A stretch of 64,000 nucleotides of DNA from Candidatus Scalindua sp. (GCA_021776915.1 JAIQZU010000003.1:22618-86617), one strand, 5' to 3'; positions 9,031 to 19,540 are shown, numbered from the stretch's first letter. Numbers and translations: made by a program. Notes: generated by a model not told the origin, from the sequence alone.

Positions 9031-9627
9031 TTACTTTGCTGTTATATCCTCTGTAGTTGTGAAAACAGTACCGGCTTCTTTCATCTCCTTAAGGGCTTTT
9101 CCTTCTCCTTCTTTTGTAATTGCTTTTGTTGCATCCGTAACCAGGGAAACATTGTAGCCGAGTTTTATAATCCCGAGAACAGCCGCCTTTACACAATAGT
9201 CTGTTGCAACTCCAAAAACTACATAATTATGTGCATCCAGTTTTTTTACGATTTCGTCTGTGTTGATACTTTCGAAGATATCAAAAGTCTGGCTTTCAAC
9301 GATTATCTGTTCATGATCCAGCATGGATTCAGTAATATCCTGCTCTATATTTTCAATTAAGATATTATCTTTACAAGTGCTGGCATCGATCTTTTGATTG
9401 CCGGGAGTGTCTTTTACACAATGGGGGGGAAAGAGTTTGAACTCCGGGTCATCAACCTTGTGTGCATCTGTTGAAGATAGTATTTTAATTTTATGTTCTT
9501 TTGCATAGACAAAGAGTTTTTTTATATTATCAATTATGTCTTCAGCATCCGGGACATAAAGAGTACCATTGGGATTCATAAAATCAAATTGAGTATCTAT
9601 GTCAACGAACACAGTTTTGTTCTTCAT
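9031..9627 (-). CDS. Isochorismatase-family cysteine hydrolase (nicotinamidase-like)
   Basis: Probably hydrolyses an amide such as nicotinamide. It begins with VFVDIDTQFDFMNPNG, containing the catalytic Asp. The metal-binding area DAHKVDDPEF is near residue 55, and FGVATDYCVKAAVLG near residue 138 holds the catalytic cysteine. PPHCVKDTPG matches the nicotinamidase PxHC element. At 198 residues it has the family size. nadC (29.35 kb) would connect to the same NAD pathway. Function as PncA is likely but not proven, because other isochorismatase-fold amidases share these motifs. Confidence 0.8.
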   Translation of the reverse strand: MKNKTVFVDIDTQFDFMNPNGTLYVPDAEDIIDNIKKLFVYAKEHKIKILSSTDAHKVDDPEFKLFPPHCVKDTPGNQKIDASTCKDNILIENIEQDITESMLDHEQIIVESQTFDIFESINTDEIVKKLDAHNYVVFGVATDYCVKAAVLGIIKLGYNVSLVTDATKAITKEGEGKALKEMKEAGTVFTTTEDITAK

Positions 9628-9729
9628 TAGCTTGTTATCCCTTCATGTTCTTTCTGGATACCATGGTCAGAATTGAGTAAATATCAGAGTTCCATAAGCA
9701 CTGTCTGCTGGTAGGTAAGGGTATTTTTA

Positions 9730-9808
9730 CTCCCTTTCGGGAGGATTCCAATGTGCTTCTGGATTCCTTGTGAAAAGTCCTCGGCGCCTTTTGTCCGGGG
9801 AAACAAGG
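9730..9808. repeat. Composite intergenic repeat between convergently read minus-strand genes
   Basis: It contains CTCCCTTTCGGGAGGATTCC and CTGGATTCC of the GGATTCC family. It then carries CCTCGGCGCCTTTTGTCCGGGG (9779-9800), whose reverse complement recurs near 17989 and, with changes, near 28965. Two repeat families therefore abut here. No ORF is plausible across it. Confidence 0.55.
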
Positions 9809-9830
9809 TTAAACCTCTGTCTATCGCAAT

Positions 9831-10400
9831 CTATCTTTTCTCTAATTCATCACGAAGGTGAAAAAGGCTGATTATGGTTTTTCCATCACAGATTTCTCCA
9901 TTCTTAATCATTTCAAATGCCCTGGCCAGGGGTATCTCTATAACCTGAATATCTTCGTTTCCTGTGCCAAAGTATTGTTTCTTTGTCTCCTCTTTTGCTT
10001 CAACGTAAGCAAGGTATACAAATATTTTTTCAGAGCATCCGCCTGGGCTCGGGTAGAATTGCGTTAGATATTTCAGATCGTCTACCTTATAGCCGGTCTC
10101 TTCCAGTACCTCTTTCTTTGCTACAGTAACTTTATCGTTGTCTTTTATCCCTGCAACACATTCTGTCAACCAGCCGGGGCCATCGTCCACGTATGCCGGA
10201 TAACGAAATTGTCTGACCAGGACAACTGATTTATTAGTTTTATTATAGAGGATGACGGCCACAGTGCTTCCTCTGTCGAAATTTAACCTGTCAATTTCCA
10301 TGCTCATCGAACCATCAAATTTTTCGTGTTGAAGGACGGCCTTCTCAACCTTGAAAAAACCATCATATACTCTTTTTAAATCTTTTATTATGACCTTCAC
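9831..10400 (-). CDS. NUDIX hydrolase (NudK/ADP-sugar pyrophosphatase-like)
   Basis: Cleaves a nucleoside diphosphate linked to another group, most likely a sugar nucleotide. The Nudix box is visible at about residues 82-104 as GIKDNDK..KKEVLEETGY, with the EExG metal site intact. The box is shorter than the classical spacing and Lys replaces the usual first Glu, close to the NudK arrangement as I remember it. The preceding VVLVRQFRYPAY is typical of the ADP-ribose/GDP-mannose branch. It has 189 residues. The start is an ATG. The gene lies downstream of cca, with a hairpin repeat between. Confidence 0.82.
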   Translation of the reverse strand: MKVIIKDLKRVYDGFFKVEKAVLQHEKFDGSMSMEIDRLNFDRGSTVAVILYNKTNKSVVLVRQFRYPAYVDDGPGWLTECVAGIKDNDKVTVAKKEVLEETGYKVDDLKYLTQFYPSPGGCSEKIFVYLAYVEAKEETKKQYFGTGNEDIQVIEIPLARAFEMIKNGEICDGKTIISLFHLRDELEKR

Positions 10401-10433
10401 TGTTTTTCTACCTTTCAGAAAAAGTTAATAACA

Positions 10434-10499
10434 CTTCGACTCCGCTCAGTGTGACGTCATTCCGAGCGGAGTCGAGGAATTTTGTCGTGATAGCGACTT
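10434..10499. repeat. Two-hairpin repeat, CTTCGACTCCGCTCAG family
   Basis: CTTCGACTCCGCTCAG is followed by TGTGACGTCATTC and the inverse arm GAGCGGAGTCGAGG. A second small hairpin GTCGTGATAGCGAC follows. The element reaches the stop codon of the minus-strand cca gene, so the last bases of cca overlap it. Similar copies lie at 38267, 38509 and 41675, and split copies near 15.5-16.3 kb. Confidence 0.75.
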
Positions 10500-11847
10500 A
10501 ACTTGATTCTATTGACACAAGTTCCTTTGCTCTTTTTAATGCTTCTTCTTTTGTCGTAATCTTTTGTTCCAATTGATCGTCCTTTATTGTATCCAGGATC
10601 TTTGAGAAAATTGGGCCTGGCTTTAGTCCCAAAGCTATTAAATCATTACCGGTGATGAGGGGTTCCGGCTTTATCTCCTCCTCCTGCAATTCTTCAAACA
10701 TATCCTGGCAAAAGTTGTAATCTTCCAGATCCCCTGTACTGGCAAGTGAATCTACTTTATAAAGCTCTGCAAGGTCAGGATAACCTTCATGAGCAAAAAG
10801 CCTCTTGAGCTTGCTTATCCTCATCTGCTGTGCATGTCTCAGGTAGAGATGCATCTTTATCAGCCATGTTATACGTTCCTTCTCTGCATTCGACATCCTT
10901 AGACGTTCGCATATCTTTTCTGCCATCTCGGCGCCGACATTATCATGATTGTTAAATCTTATGCGGTCTGCAATCTCAAATGTCACGGGCTTGCCTATAT
11001 CATGGAGGAGTACGGCCATAGCTAATTCCCAACTATCTACTGACTTTCGGCTGGCAGACAATTCTGATAGTGTGAGCAGGGTGTGAGTAAACACGTCACC
11101 TTCAGGATGGTAGTTTTCAGGCTGCCTTACACCCTTCATTGCCGTTACCTCCGGAAGGATCTCATTCAGGAGGTTTAGATCGTCCATCATTTTGATACCT
11201 GTATGCGGGCTTGGGCCTGTCAATATCTTTCGGAGTTCATCCCTGGTTCTTTCCATACTTACGGTTGATATCTTATCATAAAGTTTTTTTATGGACTCTG
11301 CAGTCTGGTCTTCAATATTGTAATCGAACCTGCATGCAAAACGAACTGCTCTTATCATTCGTAACCTGTCTTCATTAAATCTTTCAGAAGGGTCGCCAAT
11401 GGCTCGAACCAGGCGAGCGTTGAGATCATCCCTGCCTCCGACATAATCAAAATGTTTATCATCTATCGGATCGTAAAACATTCCATTTATGGTAAAATCC
11501 CGTCTTAATGCATCACCCCTGGCATCACAGAATGTTACAGTATCAGGGTGACGGCCATCAGTGTATGTGCCGTCTGACCTGAAAGTAGCAACCTCGAATT
11601 CGAAGCCATTCTCTATAACCAGGACAACCCCATAGTGAATGCCTACAGGAACCGTCCTTTTAAAAAGTTTTAAAATATCATCGGGGCGGGCGTCTGTTGC
11701 AATGTCATAGTCTTCAGGGACACTACGCATCAGCATATCCCGAACACAACCACCTGCAAATAATGCATTGAAACCGCTTGCTCTGAGACGCTTAACGATA
11801 CCTATGGCAGTTTCTTTAAGCATATTTTTGTCAGCTATCTTTGTCAT
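10498..11847 (-). CDS. cca: CCA-adding enzyme / poly(A) polymerase family nucleotidyltransferase with HD domain
   Basis: Adds or repairs the 3' CCA end of tRNA, or polyadenylates RNA. The class II head has FAGGCVRDMLM near residue 30 and EDYDIATDARP with the metal-binding aspartates. RRDFTINGMFYDP (about residue 114) and the RFNEDRLRMIRAVRF neck follow. An HD phosphohydrolase domain with LLHDIGKP begins near residue 282. The total is 449 residues. CCA-adding and poly(A) polymerase members cannot be separated reliably by eye. tRNA-Phe in this window already encodes CCA, consistent with a repair role. The gene lies 36 bp downstream of murD on the same strand. Confidence 0.88.
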   Translation of the reverse strand: MTKIADKNMLKETAIGIVKRLRASGFNALFAGGCVRDMLMRSVPEDYDIATDARPDDILKLFKRTVPVGIHYGVVLVIENGFEFEVATFRSDGTYTDGRHPDTVTFCDARGDALRRDFTINGMFYDPIDDKHFDYVGGRDDLNARLVRAIGDPSERFNEDRLRMIRAVRFACRFDYNIEDQTAESIKKLYDKISTVSMERTRDELRKILTGPSPHTGIKMMDDLNLLNEILPEVTAMKGVRQPENYHPEGDVFTHTLLTLSELSASRKSVDSWELAMAVLLHDIGKPVTFEIADRIRFNNHDNVGAEMAEKICERLRMSNAEKERITWLIKMHLYLRHAQQMRISKLKRLFAHEGYPDLAELYKVDSLASTGDLEDYNFCQDMFEELQEEEIKPEPLITGNDLIALGLKPGPIFSKILDTIKDDQLEQKITTKEEALKRAKELVSIESS

Positions 11848-11883
11848 AATATGTAATTTTACCTAGACTTTCGTGTTCGAGTT

Positions 11884-13284
11884 TTACTCCTCCAAATGGT
11901 GAACTAGTTCTTTAAATCTATTTCCTCTCTCTTCGTAGTTTGTAAACATACCGTAACTTGCACATGCCGGTGATAGTAAAACGACATCGCCGGCTTCAGC
12001 AATCTCGTATGCCTTTCTCACCGACTCATCAAGAGATGTTGCCACATAAACCTCCGGCTCCGCTTTTGTATCTTTTGCTTCCTGAATAAGTTCCTGTATA
12101 TTTCCGGCAGTCTCTCCTATCAGGATTACGCATTTTGTGCTCTTTACACACTCTTGTGCAAACTGGCTGAGGCTTACTTTTTTATTATACCCACCTGCAA
12201 TCAATATTGTCTGGCTGTCAAAAGCCGTTATGCCGGCAATTGCGGCTTCCGGTGTTGTTGCCTTTGAATCATTGTAATATTGCACTTCATTTATAGTGTT
12301 TACATATTCCAATCGATGTTCTAACCCTGTAAATCCTGCAATCGCATTTTTAATAGACCCGACGTCTGCATGCATTGCGATTGCTGCATATGATGCGGCC
12401 ATTATGTTTTGTCTATTATGAATGCCCTTTATGTTAGTTTGTATTGGGCATGAGATAACGTTAGAATTATGATTAATAATGATTGCGTTATTCTTCAGAA
12501 AAGCGCCATGTTCCAGTTCTTTTGTGGCGCTGAACCATAGAACCTGGCTTTTGCATTCACCTTCCCATTCTCTCAATGACGGATCGTCATAATTCAGTAT
12601 TGTGTAATCATCCTCTTTTTGATAATGAATAATTGCTTTCTTGGCGGCTATATAATTTTCCATGGTCTTGTGTCTGTCAAGGTGATTTGGCGCTATATTT
12701 GTTACTACACTTATGTGCGGACTCATTTCTATTCTGGAGAGGAGATTAAGTTGAAAACTTGATATCTCAAGGACAACTACATCATCCGGTTTTATTTCAT
12801 CAAGATGTTCCAATAATGAAACACCTATGTTTCCTCCAATCCACGTTTTAATCCCTGCTTCCTTCAGCATCTCTCCTAACAAAGATGTGGTTGTAGATTT
12901 ACCATTACTTCCCGTAATCCCTATTATAGGCGCCGGACAAAGCCTGAAGAAAATATTCAGCTCTGAATCTATGCATACATTATTATTACGTGCTATTTGT
13001 AAGAACCTCGAATCATCTGGCACTGCAGGACTAACGACCAACAAATCCACATCCTGAAAATCTTCTTCAGAGTGTTTCCCGAACCGAAACTTAACAGGCA
13101 GGCCGTTTAAGAGCATAAGAGATGCTGATAATTCCTCAGCACTTTTCAGGTCTGTAACCGTTACGTCTGCACCCTGAGAAACAAGGAATCTGGCGACACC
13201 AACACCTCCTCCAAATAATCCCAATCCCATTACGGTTACTTTTTTGTCTTTAAAACTTTCCTTTGGAATAGGCTTTTGATTCAT
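11884..13284 (-). CDS. murD: UDP-N-acetylmuramoyl-L-alanine--D-glutamate ligase
   Basis: Adds D-glutamate to UDP-MurNAc-L-Ala in peptidoglycan synthesis. A Rossmann-like N-terminus (VTVMGLGLFGGG) precedes the ATP-binding GITGSNGKSTTTSLLG. The central region has ISSFQL and the TNIAPNHLDRH signature. The C-terminal domain has GLEHRLE and YNDSKATTPEA. LSPACASYGMF near the end matches the conserved MurD tail. The size is normal. The start is ambiguous: a GTG at 13302 with AAGG only 3 bases away adds six residues. I preferred the ATG. No other mur genes are adjacent, so the dcw cluster is split in this organism. Confidence 0.94.
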   Translation of the reverse strand: MNQKPIPKESFKDKKVTVMGLGLFGGGVGVARFLVSQGADVTVTDLKSAEELSASLMLLNGLPVKFRFGKHSEEDFQDVDLLVVSPAVPDDSRFLQIARNNNVCIDSELNIFFRLCPAPIIGITGSNGKSTTTSLLGEMLKEAGIKTWIGGNIGVSLLEHLDEIKPDDVVVLEISSFQLNLLSRIEMSPHISVVTNIAPNHLDRHKTMENYIAAKKAIIHYQKEDDYTILNYDDPSLREWEGECKSQVLWFSATKELEHGAFLKNNAIIINHNSNVISCPIQTNIKGIHNRQNIMAASYAAIAMHADVGSIKNAIAGFTGLEHRLEYVNTINEVQYYNDSKATTPEAAIAGITAFDSQTILIAGGYNKKVSLSQFAQECVKSTKCVILIGETAGNIQELIQEAKDTKAEPEVYVATSLDESVRKAYEIAEAGDVVLLSPACASYGMFTNYEERGNRFKELVHHLEE

Positions 13285-13459
13285 AGGATTCTTAAAATAC
13301 ACCTGCCTTCATATAATGTCAAGTTGTAACCCATGTATTTGGCATGTATAAGATAGAAATTAATATTGATTTTATCTATAGTTGGCATTAGTATGATTTT
13401 GATTGACGGTTCATGCTGATAAGCAAATCAGTTATCAAGATAATGCAGATTTTATATAA

Positions 13460-14248
13460 ATGTTTATTCTCAAGAAGATTATTTCAGGTTTCCTGTCTCC
13501 ATTGACTTTGAGTCTTTTGCTTTTATTTCTGGGACTATACCTGCTATGGTTTACGTCTAAACAGAAAGCGGGAAAGATACTGGTTTCGGCAGGTTTGGTT
13601 ATTTTGACCTTGTTCAGCTACAGCGTTATAGGTGATAAGCTTCTAAGGCCGCTTGAAAGAGAATACAATTCGTTTGAAATGAAAGGCTCCTCATCGGTAT
13701 CAAAAACAGAAAATGAGTCCGCAATAAAATATGTTGTCGTTCTCGGGGGAGGGCACTCTTCAGATCCTGAGTTACCATTATTAAGCCAGATAGGCAGAGG
13801 TTCATTGGTGAGACTGATAGAAGGAATTCGTATTTACAGGAAATACCCCGGGGCAAAACTTCTTTTGTCAGGAGGCAGCGTCTTTGATCCTGTCCCCGAG
13901 GCTGAAGTACTGGCGCGTGTTGCAATTGAGACAGGCGTACCCGAAAAAGATATAATCCTTGAATCCAAATCAAAAGATACAAAAGATGAAGCAATGTTTA
14001 TTAAGCCCATAGTTGGTAATGAACCATTTGTATTAGTAACTACTGCTTCCCATATGCCAAGATCAATGGCACTGTTTAAAAAACTTGGTATGAAACCCAT
14101 TCCATCCCCAATCGGCCATCGTGTTAGTGAAAGACAAGGATTAAGTCCTCATTCTTTTTTTCCAAGTACAGGCAATCTTTTCAGGTCAGAAATGGCTATT
14201 CATGAATATTTAGGCCTAACCTGGTCAAAACTTAGAGGTCAGCAGTAG
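13460..14248 (+). CDS. YdcF/ElyC-type DUF218 membrane protein
   Basis: Two N-terminal membrane segments (about residues 12-32 and 38-58) precede a DUF218 domain. That domain starts at VVVLGGGHSSDPELP near residue 93 and continues through LVRLIEGIRIYRKYPGAKLLLSGG, the family core (residues shown in part). TTASHMPRSMALFKKLG near residue 193 is also characteristic. E. coli ElyC of this family affects envelope and peptidoglycan assembly. By analogy this protein may act on a lipid-linked envelope intermediate, which would fit the nearby murD, but the reaction is unknown. 262 residues. Confidence 0.82.
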   Translation: MFILKKIISGFLSPLTLSLLLLFLGLYLLWFTSKQKAGKILVSAGLVILTLFSYSVIGDKLLRPLEREYNSFEMKGSSSVSKTENESAIKYVVVLGGGHSSDPELPLLSQIGRGSLVRLIEGIRIYRKYPGAKLLLSGGSVFDPVPEAEVLARVAIETGVPEKDIILESKSKDTKDEAMFIKPIVGNEPFVLVTTASHMPRSMALFKKLGMKPIPSPIGHRVSERQGLSPHSFFPSTGNLFRSEMAIHEYLGLTWSKLRGQQ

Positions 14249-14275
14249 GATAGATTTTTTACGAAAGGAGTTAAA

Positions 14276-14605
14276 ATGTCGCTTGCCAGAAAAGAATGCA
14301 TACCCTGTAAGGGTGGAGTGCCGCCATTAAAGGGTGAGGAGCTGAAACAACTTAAAGAACAGGTAGACGGATGGGATGTGATTGAGGAACACCACATTTC
14401 CAAGACGTATAAGTTTCCAAATTTTGTAAAGGCGCTTGCATTTGTAAACAAGGTGGGAGAAATTGCAGAAGAGCAGGGACACCATCCTGATATCTTTCTG
14501 ACCTGGGGAAAAGTCAGTATTAAGACCTGGACTCACAAGATAGACGGCCTGACAGAAAGCGACTTCATCCTGGCCGCAAAGATTGATGAGATTCCTGTTA
14601 GTTAG
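14276..14605 (+). CDS. phhB: 4a-hydroxytetrahydrobiopterin (pterin carbinolamine) dehydratase
   Basis: Dehydrates the 4a-hydroxy pterin formed by aromatic amino-acid hydroxylases. In bacteria without such hydroxylases it may serve other pterins, including molybdopterin. The signature EEQGHHPDIFLTWGKV (about residues 60-75) includes the active-site His-His-Pro-Asp. The C-terminal TWTHKIDGLTESDF is also typical. At 109 residues it is full length. The N-terminus adds a short CIPCKGG segment seen in many family members. AAAGGAG lies just upstream of the ATG. It may be read together with the ferritin-like gene 21 bp downstream. Confidence 0.93.
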   Translation: MSLARKECIPCKGGVPPLKGEELKQLKEQVDGWDVIEEHHISKTYKFPNFVKALAFVNKVGEIAEEQGHHPDIFLTWGKVSIKTWTHKIDGLTESDFILAAKIDEIPVS

Positions 14606-14626
14606 GGATCATCAAGGAGATTGTTT

Positions 14627-15097
14627 ATGGAAAATCAGTATACGCTTCTTTTTAATGAAGCAATCAGGGTGGAAAGAAACATTGCTTCCTTTTATACGTT
14701 GTGTGCAGGTCATTTCAAAGAGGATCAGGTATTCTGGCAGACACTTAGTGAGGAAGAGGAGCACCATGCTACAATTCTTGAAAGTGGACTTGAATTGCTT
14801 CTGGAAGAAAATCTGTTTCCAGATGCAATATTGGATCTGGATAGAAAAGATTTAAAGGTGACAAATAACAAGCTGGAAGAGAAAATAGCACAATTCCATG
14901 AGAAGGCACTTAACAAGAAGGATGCATACACCTATGCCCTTGAGCTGGAACAGGCCTCTCTTGAATTCTTTTTTCAACAGACTGCTTCAAAAAGGGCAGA
15001 TGAAAAAGCATTGAAAGTTTTTGATAATCTGGTCGGATTTGATAAAGACCACGCCCAGAGAATACAGGATTTAATTAACAATACAAAATTTGATTAA
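14627..15097 (+). CDS. Rubrerythrin/ferritin-like diiron protein
   Basis: A four-helix-bundle protein of about 156 residues with carboxylate/histidine pairs expected for a diiron site. These are E in RVERNIASFY (about residue 18), EEEEHHATILE (about residue 45) and two later Glu-bearing helices (ALELEQASLEFF and DKDHAQRI). There is no rubredoxin-like CxxC domain. A role in peroxide or oxygen handling or iron storage is an inference. I chose ATG 14627 rather than the TTG at 14621, because AAGGAGA ends only one base before that TTG and gives ideal spacing to the ATG. Confidence 0.75.
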   Translation: MENQYTLLFNEAIRVERNIASFYTLCAGHFKEDQVFWQTLSEEEEHHATILESGLELLLEENLFPDAILDLDRKDLKVTNNKLEEKIAQFHEKALNKKDAYTYALELEQASLEFFFQQTASKRADEKALKVFDNLVGFDKDHAQRIQDLINNTKFD

Positions 15098-15110
15098 TAT
15101 TTCGTTTCCG

Positions 15111-15192
15111 TACTGGAATCCTCTCGAAAGAGAGGTTTGCCATACGCATGAATGATTGAACAATGTAGCGGTGGCCTTCAGGCCTCCACCCA
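15111..15192. repeat. Hairpin repeats between ferritin-like and 72-aa genes
   Basis: GGAATCCTCTCGAAAGAGAGG (15115-15135) belongs to the GGATTCC family. A second hairpin, GGTGGCCTTCAGGCCTCCACC, follows near 15170. Either could terminate transcription of the ferritin-like gene. Confidence 0.5.
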
Positions 15193-15266
15193 TGTGGTCA
15201 GCTTTAAATACAAAGAAGATAGGAAATGTAAAATAATAATCACACAAAGACTCAAAGGAGGAATCT

Positions 15267-15485
15267 ATGTCAAAACATAAGGTAACAATTTTCAAACCAT
15301 ATCCGTTCCGGGTGGGCCAGAAAATCAGGATAGAGGGATCGCAACGCGAGGGCGATTGGGAGGTTGTCGATACAACCGAGAGCAAGGTTACTCTGCGCTG
15401 TCCCATAACAAAGAAAGAATATACTTGGGACCTATTCTGTTATATTTCGGAGGAAAAGGATGATGCTCCATGGCCTGTGGAGTAG
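15267..15485 (+). CDS. Small hypothetical protein (72 aa)
   Basis: I do not recognise the family. The 72 residues look beta-rich and compact, with RVGQKIRIEG, GDWEVVDTTESKVTLRC and KKEYTWDLFCYI. This suggests a small barrel-like fold such as those that bind RNA or act as scaffolds. There are two cysteines but no CxxC. A strong AAAGGAGG lies eight bases before the ATG, which supports translation. It stands alone, with repeat-rich spacers on both sides. Confidence 0.72.
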   Translation: MSKHKVTIFKPYPFRVGQKIRIEGSQREGDWEVVDTTESKVTLRCPITKKEYTWDLFCYISEEKDDAPWPVE

Positions 15486-15535
15486 ATTCAAGGGATATCT
15501 TTTTCTTGTTGATACACGATTACCATTTCCTCACC

Positions 15536-15677
15536 CTTCGACTCCGCTCAGGGTGACAGTGTTTGCTTAGTTCTTCTCAGGATGACCGGTAATATCTATC
15601 GCTGTCTGGGTAACAGTTTGTATTCAGTTTTTTCGGCATCCAGGTTCCTGTTTTGTCATCCCGAGCGGAGTCGAGGG
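15536..15677. repeat. Short inverted-repeat element overlapping the GIY-YIG gene end
   Basis: The left arm CTTCGACTCCGCTCAGGGTG starts at 15536. The right arm GAGCGGAGTCGAGG ends at 15676. They bracket about 100 bp, giving a MITE-like unit without an ORF of its own. The minus-strand GIY-YIG reading frame runs through the right arm. Confidence 0.6.
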
Positions 15678-15993
15678 ATAGTTTTTTGTGATGAACATGA
15701 GTAGTAATATTTTTACATTTTGCTGACTCATGAATTTTATTCCAATCGCCTTGAAAAAGAGCCTCTTTCTTTTTTCTACTCCAGCCTTTTATCTGTTTCT
15801 CTGCTGCAATTGCATCTTTTGGATTTGAAAAGTCTTGAACAAACATTAGTTTTACAGGCTGCCTTTTATACGTATAGCAATCCGGATTAATCCCATGATT
15901 ATGCCCATATAATCGACGCTCAATATTATTCGTGATGCCTGTATAGTATGACTGATCGGCACATTTGACGATGTATACATAATACGTTTTCAT
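15577..15993 (-). CDS. GIY-YIG nuclease-domain protein with repeat-derived tail
   Basis: A stand-alone GIY-YIG protein of the UPF0213/YhbQ-like type. It begins YYVYIVKCADQSYYTGIT (the two YI/TG blocks), then has N-IERRLYGHN with the conserved Arg and ends its domain at AEKQIKGWSRKKKEAL. The native domain is complete by about residue 95. Residues 106-113 read SLDSARDD and are encoded by the right arm of the inverted repeat at 15536-15677, so the last 33 residues look acquired by repeat insertion. A second repeat copy brackets the upstream side (16015-16265), so the gene sits between two elements. The biological role is unknown. Confidence 0.78.
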   Translation of the reverse strand: MKTYYVYIVKCADQSYYTGITNNIERRLYGHNHGINPDCYTYKRQPVKLMFVQDFSNPKDAIAAEKQIKGWSRKKKEALFQGDWNKIHESAKCKNITTHVHHKKLSLDSARDDKTGTWMPKKLNTNCYPDSDRYYRSS

Positions 15994-16014
15994 GATAGTC
16001 TTATATAGTTCACC

Positions 16015-16265
16015 CTTCGACTCCGCTCAGGGTGACGGTGTTTATGCTGTCCTGCTCAGTGTGACCGCGTAAGTCAGTTCCTCTTATGGTAGAAAGTTTG
16101 TATCAGGCTATGTTCCGTGTGTCCAGTGGCACTAGCTCTTATCAGGATTACCGTGTTTATTCAACTTTACTCAGTGGGTGGCGTGTCTTTGATTCTACTT
16201 CAACCTGACCTACTATTTTTGTTGTCCAGACCTAACTATTCTGTCATCCTGAGCGGAGTCGAAGG
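16015..16265. repeat. MITE-like element with CTTCGACTCCGCTCAG termini
   Basis: The left terminus CTTCGACTCCGCTCAGGGTG begins at 16015. The right terminus TCATCCTGAGCGGAGTCGAA ends near 16263. The 200-bp interior has only a repeat-like open frame that I do not accept as a gene. The element ends 22 bp before the stop of pgi, so it fills the pgi 3' spacer. Confidence 0.6.
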
Positions 16266-16287
16266 AAGTGAATCTAAAATATTACTT

Positions 16288-17976
<1,689 letters not shown>

Positions 17977-17988
17977 TTAATTTTCCTT

Positions 17989-18075
17989 CCCCGGACAAAA
18001 GACGCCGAGGACTTTCCCTGGTCAAAAAGCGCCAAGAACTTTAGTCCCTCCTTTACTAAAGGGGGATCTATGGGG
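17989..18075. repeat. Short repeat tract upstream of pgi
   Basis: CCCCGGACAAAAGACGCCGA (from 17989) is the reverse complement of a tract at 9779-9800, and a variant lies near 28965. It is followed by TAGTCCCTCCTTTACTAAAGGGGGA, a hairpin. No gene fits in the spacer. Confidence 0.5.
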
Positions 18076-18085
18076 ATTTGTAAAC

Positions 18086-19540
18086 TCATTGTAAATTCAG
18101 TTCACCGGTAAAAACAATTTCATGGTCAATCTTTTTTTTCAGTTCTTTGGCATCCAGGGCGTAAAGAGGGCTAATCTCAATAGTGCCCTTGACGTTTCCG
18201 GCTTCGTCTTTCGGGATTTCAATCCCTGCCTCTTGCAACCATCTACCAAACATATTTATCATGCTTTGCTTCGCAGTATCAGGAGAGTCTTTACCTTCCG
18301 CATTCTTAACCGGAGAGAACTCATCTTCACGTACTACCTCCATAATTATAGACTTCCCCGCATGTTTGAGTGCATCAAAGATGAACATTTCAAATTTGGC
18401 AGCGTTGTTTTCGGATGGTTTTGTTTTACAGCCATTTTCATCGACACAAGGCACTTTTTTTACTGCTTTGTGATAAGGCAGCGCAAAATGGCTTTCATTG
18501 ATTTTTTCAACAAAATCTACATCAAGTAAATAAATGGCTGGATTTCCCATACCGAACTTGAGAGTTCCGTCCGGATTAAGCGCATGCTTTTCTTCATTAC
18601 TCAGTTCACTGTATTCTATTGTGTCCAGGTGTCCGTCTTTTATGCCAACAATACCTACCTTCTCTTCAGGGTCGGCCTTTGGTACCACCTTTGGAGACAT
18701 CTTAGCTCCCTCCCTAATGTGATATCCTAAATAAACAGGATCGGCAATCTTTATCAATATGTTGTCAATCTGATGATAAAAGATGTGTTTAATTCCGCGT
18801 TGGTTCATGTTGGACAGAATACCTCTTTCTTTCAGAGCAAGCAAAGTTCCTCCATGGCCATTTGGACTGGTTACAATACTGTTTTTTGAGTCCATTAACA
18901 GTTTGCCTTGAAGATCCATCACGGGGAGGACTCCCTGTGTGAAGAATGAAACATTGTCAGTGTTTAAACCAAAGAAACGGTTTTCTTCAAAAAAGCTGCG
19001 TGTCATTTCGTCATTGTTCAGACTCGTCATAATATACCACGGAATAACAGTATCATACTTATTCATAATAGCGTGAATTTTTTCGGCATGCAGTTGGAAA
19101 ATGCTCTTCCCCATGATGGGGCTGATAGGGAGCGTACCTTTTGGTCTGTTCGCTCCTAATCTGGTGCCCAATCCTCCGGCAACAGTAACAACTGCGACCG
19201 TACCGGCGCCTATGGCGTCTTCCCCAATCTTCCCGGCCTCATCTGAGCGTGCCTTTTGTGAATCGTTTTGTGGAATTGGAATGATGTCTGGTGGTTCCAG
19301 GGTTGCCGCCTCTGGACTGGTAAGCTTATTTCCTTTGATGTGCTTTTCTGTCAGGCATTGAAGAAGCGTAAAGTCTACGAGTCTTAACTGGTTTAAAAGG
19401 TTTTTCTGTCCATTTATGGTAAGATCATTCCACCACCTGAATACATGTTCCTGTTTATGGGAAAATACCTTCTCCACAAGGAGCTTGTCAGAGTCATTTT
19501 CTGTCTTAATTTCAGAATGTTTGAGTTTGCCTGTGCTCAT
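18086..19540 (-). CDS. UDPGP/UAP1-family nucleotidyltransferase (UDP-sugar pyrophosphorylase)
   Basis: Couples UTP to a sugar-1-phosphate, either GlcNAc-1-P or Glc-1-P. The nucleotide-binding loop TVAGGLGTRLGANRPKGTLP lies at about residues 119-138. The family GlcNAc/UTP site is suggested by SPNGHGGTLLAL near residue 225. FYHQIDNILIKIADP and FEMFIFDALKHAGKS follow in the order expected of eukaryotic-type UAP1/AGX proteins. It is unrelated to bacterial GlmU or GalU. The 484 residues match UAP1-like enzymes. The exact sugar cannot be read from sequence alone. It lies on the same strand as pgi, 142 bp upstream of its start. Confidence 0.85.
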   Translation of the reverse strand: MSTGKLKHSEIKTENDSDKLLVEKVFSHKQEHVFRWWNDLTINGQKNLLNQLRLVDFTLLQCLTEKHIKGNKLTSPEAATLEPPDIIPIPQNDSQKARSDEAGKIGEDAIGAGTVAVVTVAGGLGTRLGANRPKGTLPISPIMGKSIFQLHAEKIHAIMNKYDTVIPWYIMTSLNNDEMTRSFFEENRFFGLNTDNVSFFTQGVLPVMDLQGKLLMDSKNSIVTSPNGHGGTLLALKERGILSNMNQRGIKHIFYHQIDNILIKIADPVYLGYHIREGAKMSPKVVPKADPEEKVGIVGIKDGHLDTIEYSELSNEEKHALNPDGTLKFGMGNPAIYLLDVDFVEKINESHFALPYHKAVKKVPCVDENGCKTKPSENNAAKFEMFIFDALKHAGKSIIMEVVREDEFSPVKNAEGKDSPDTAKQSMINMFGRWLQEAGIEIPKDEAGNVKGTIEISPLYALDAKELKKKIDHEIVFTGELNLQ

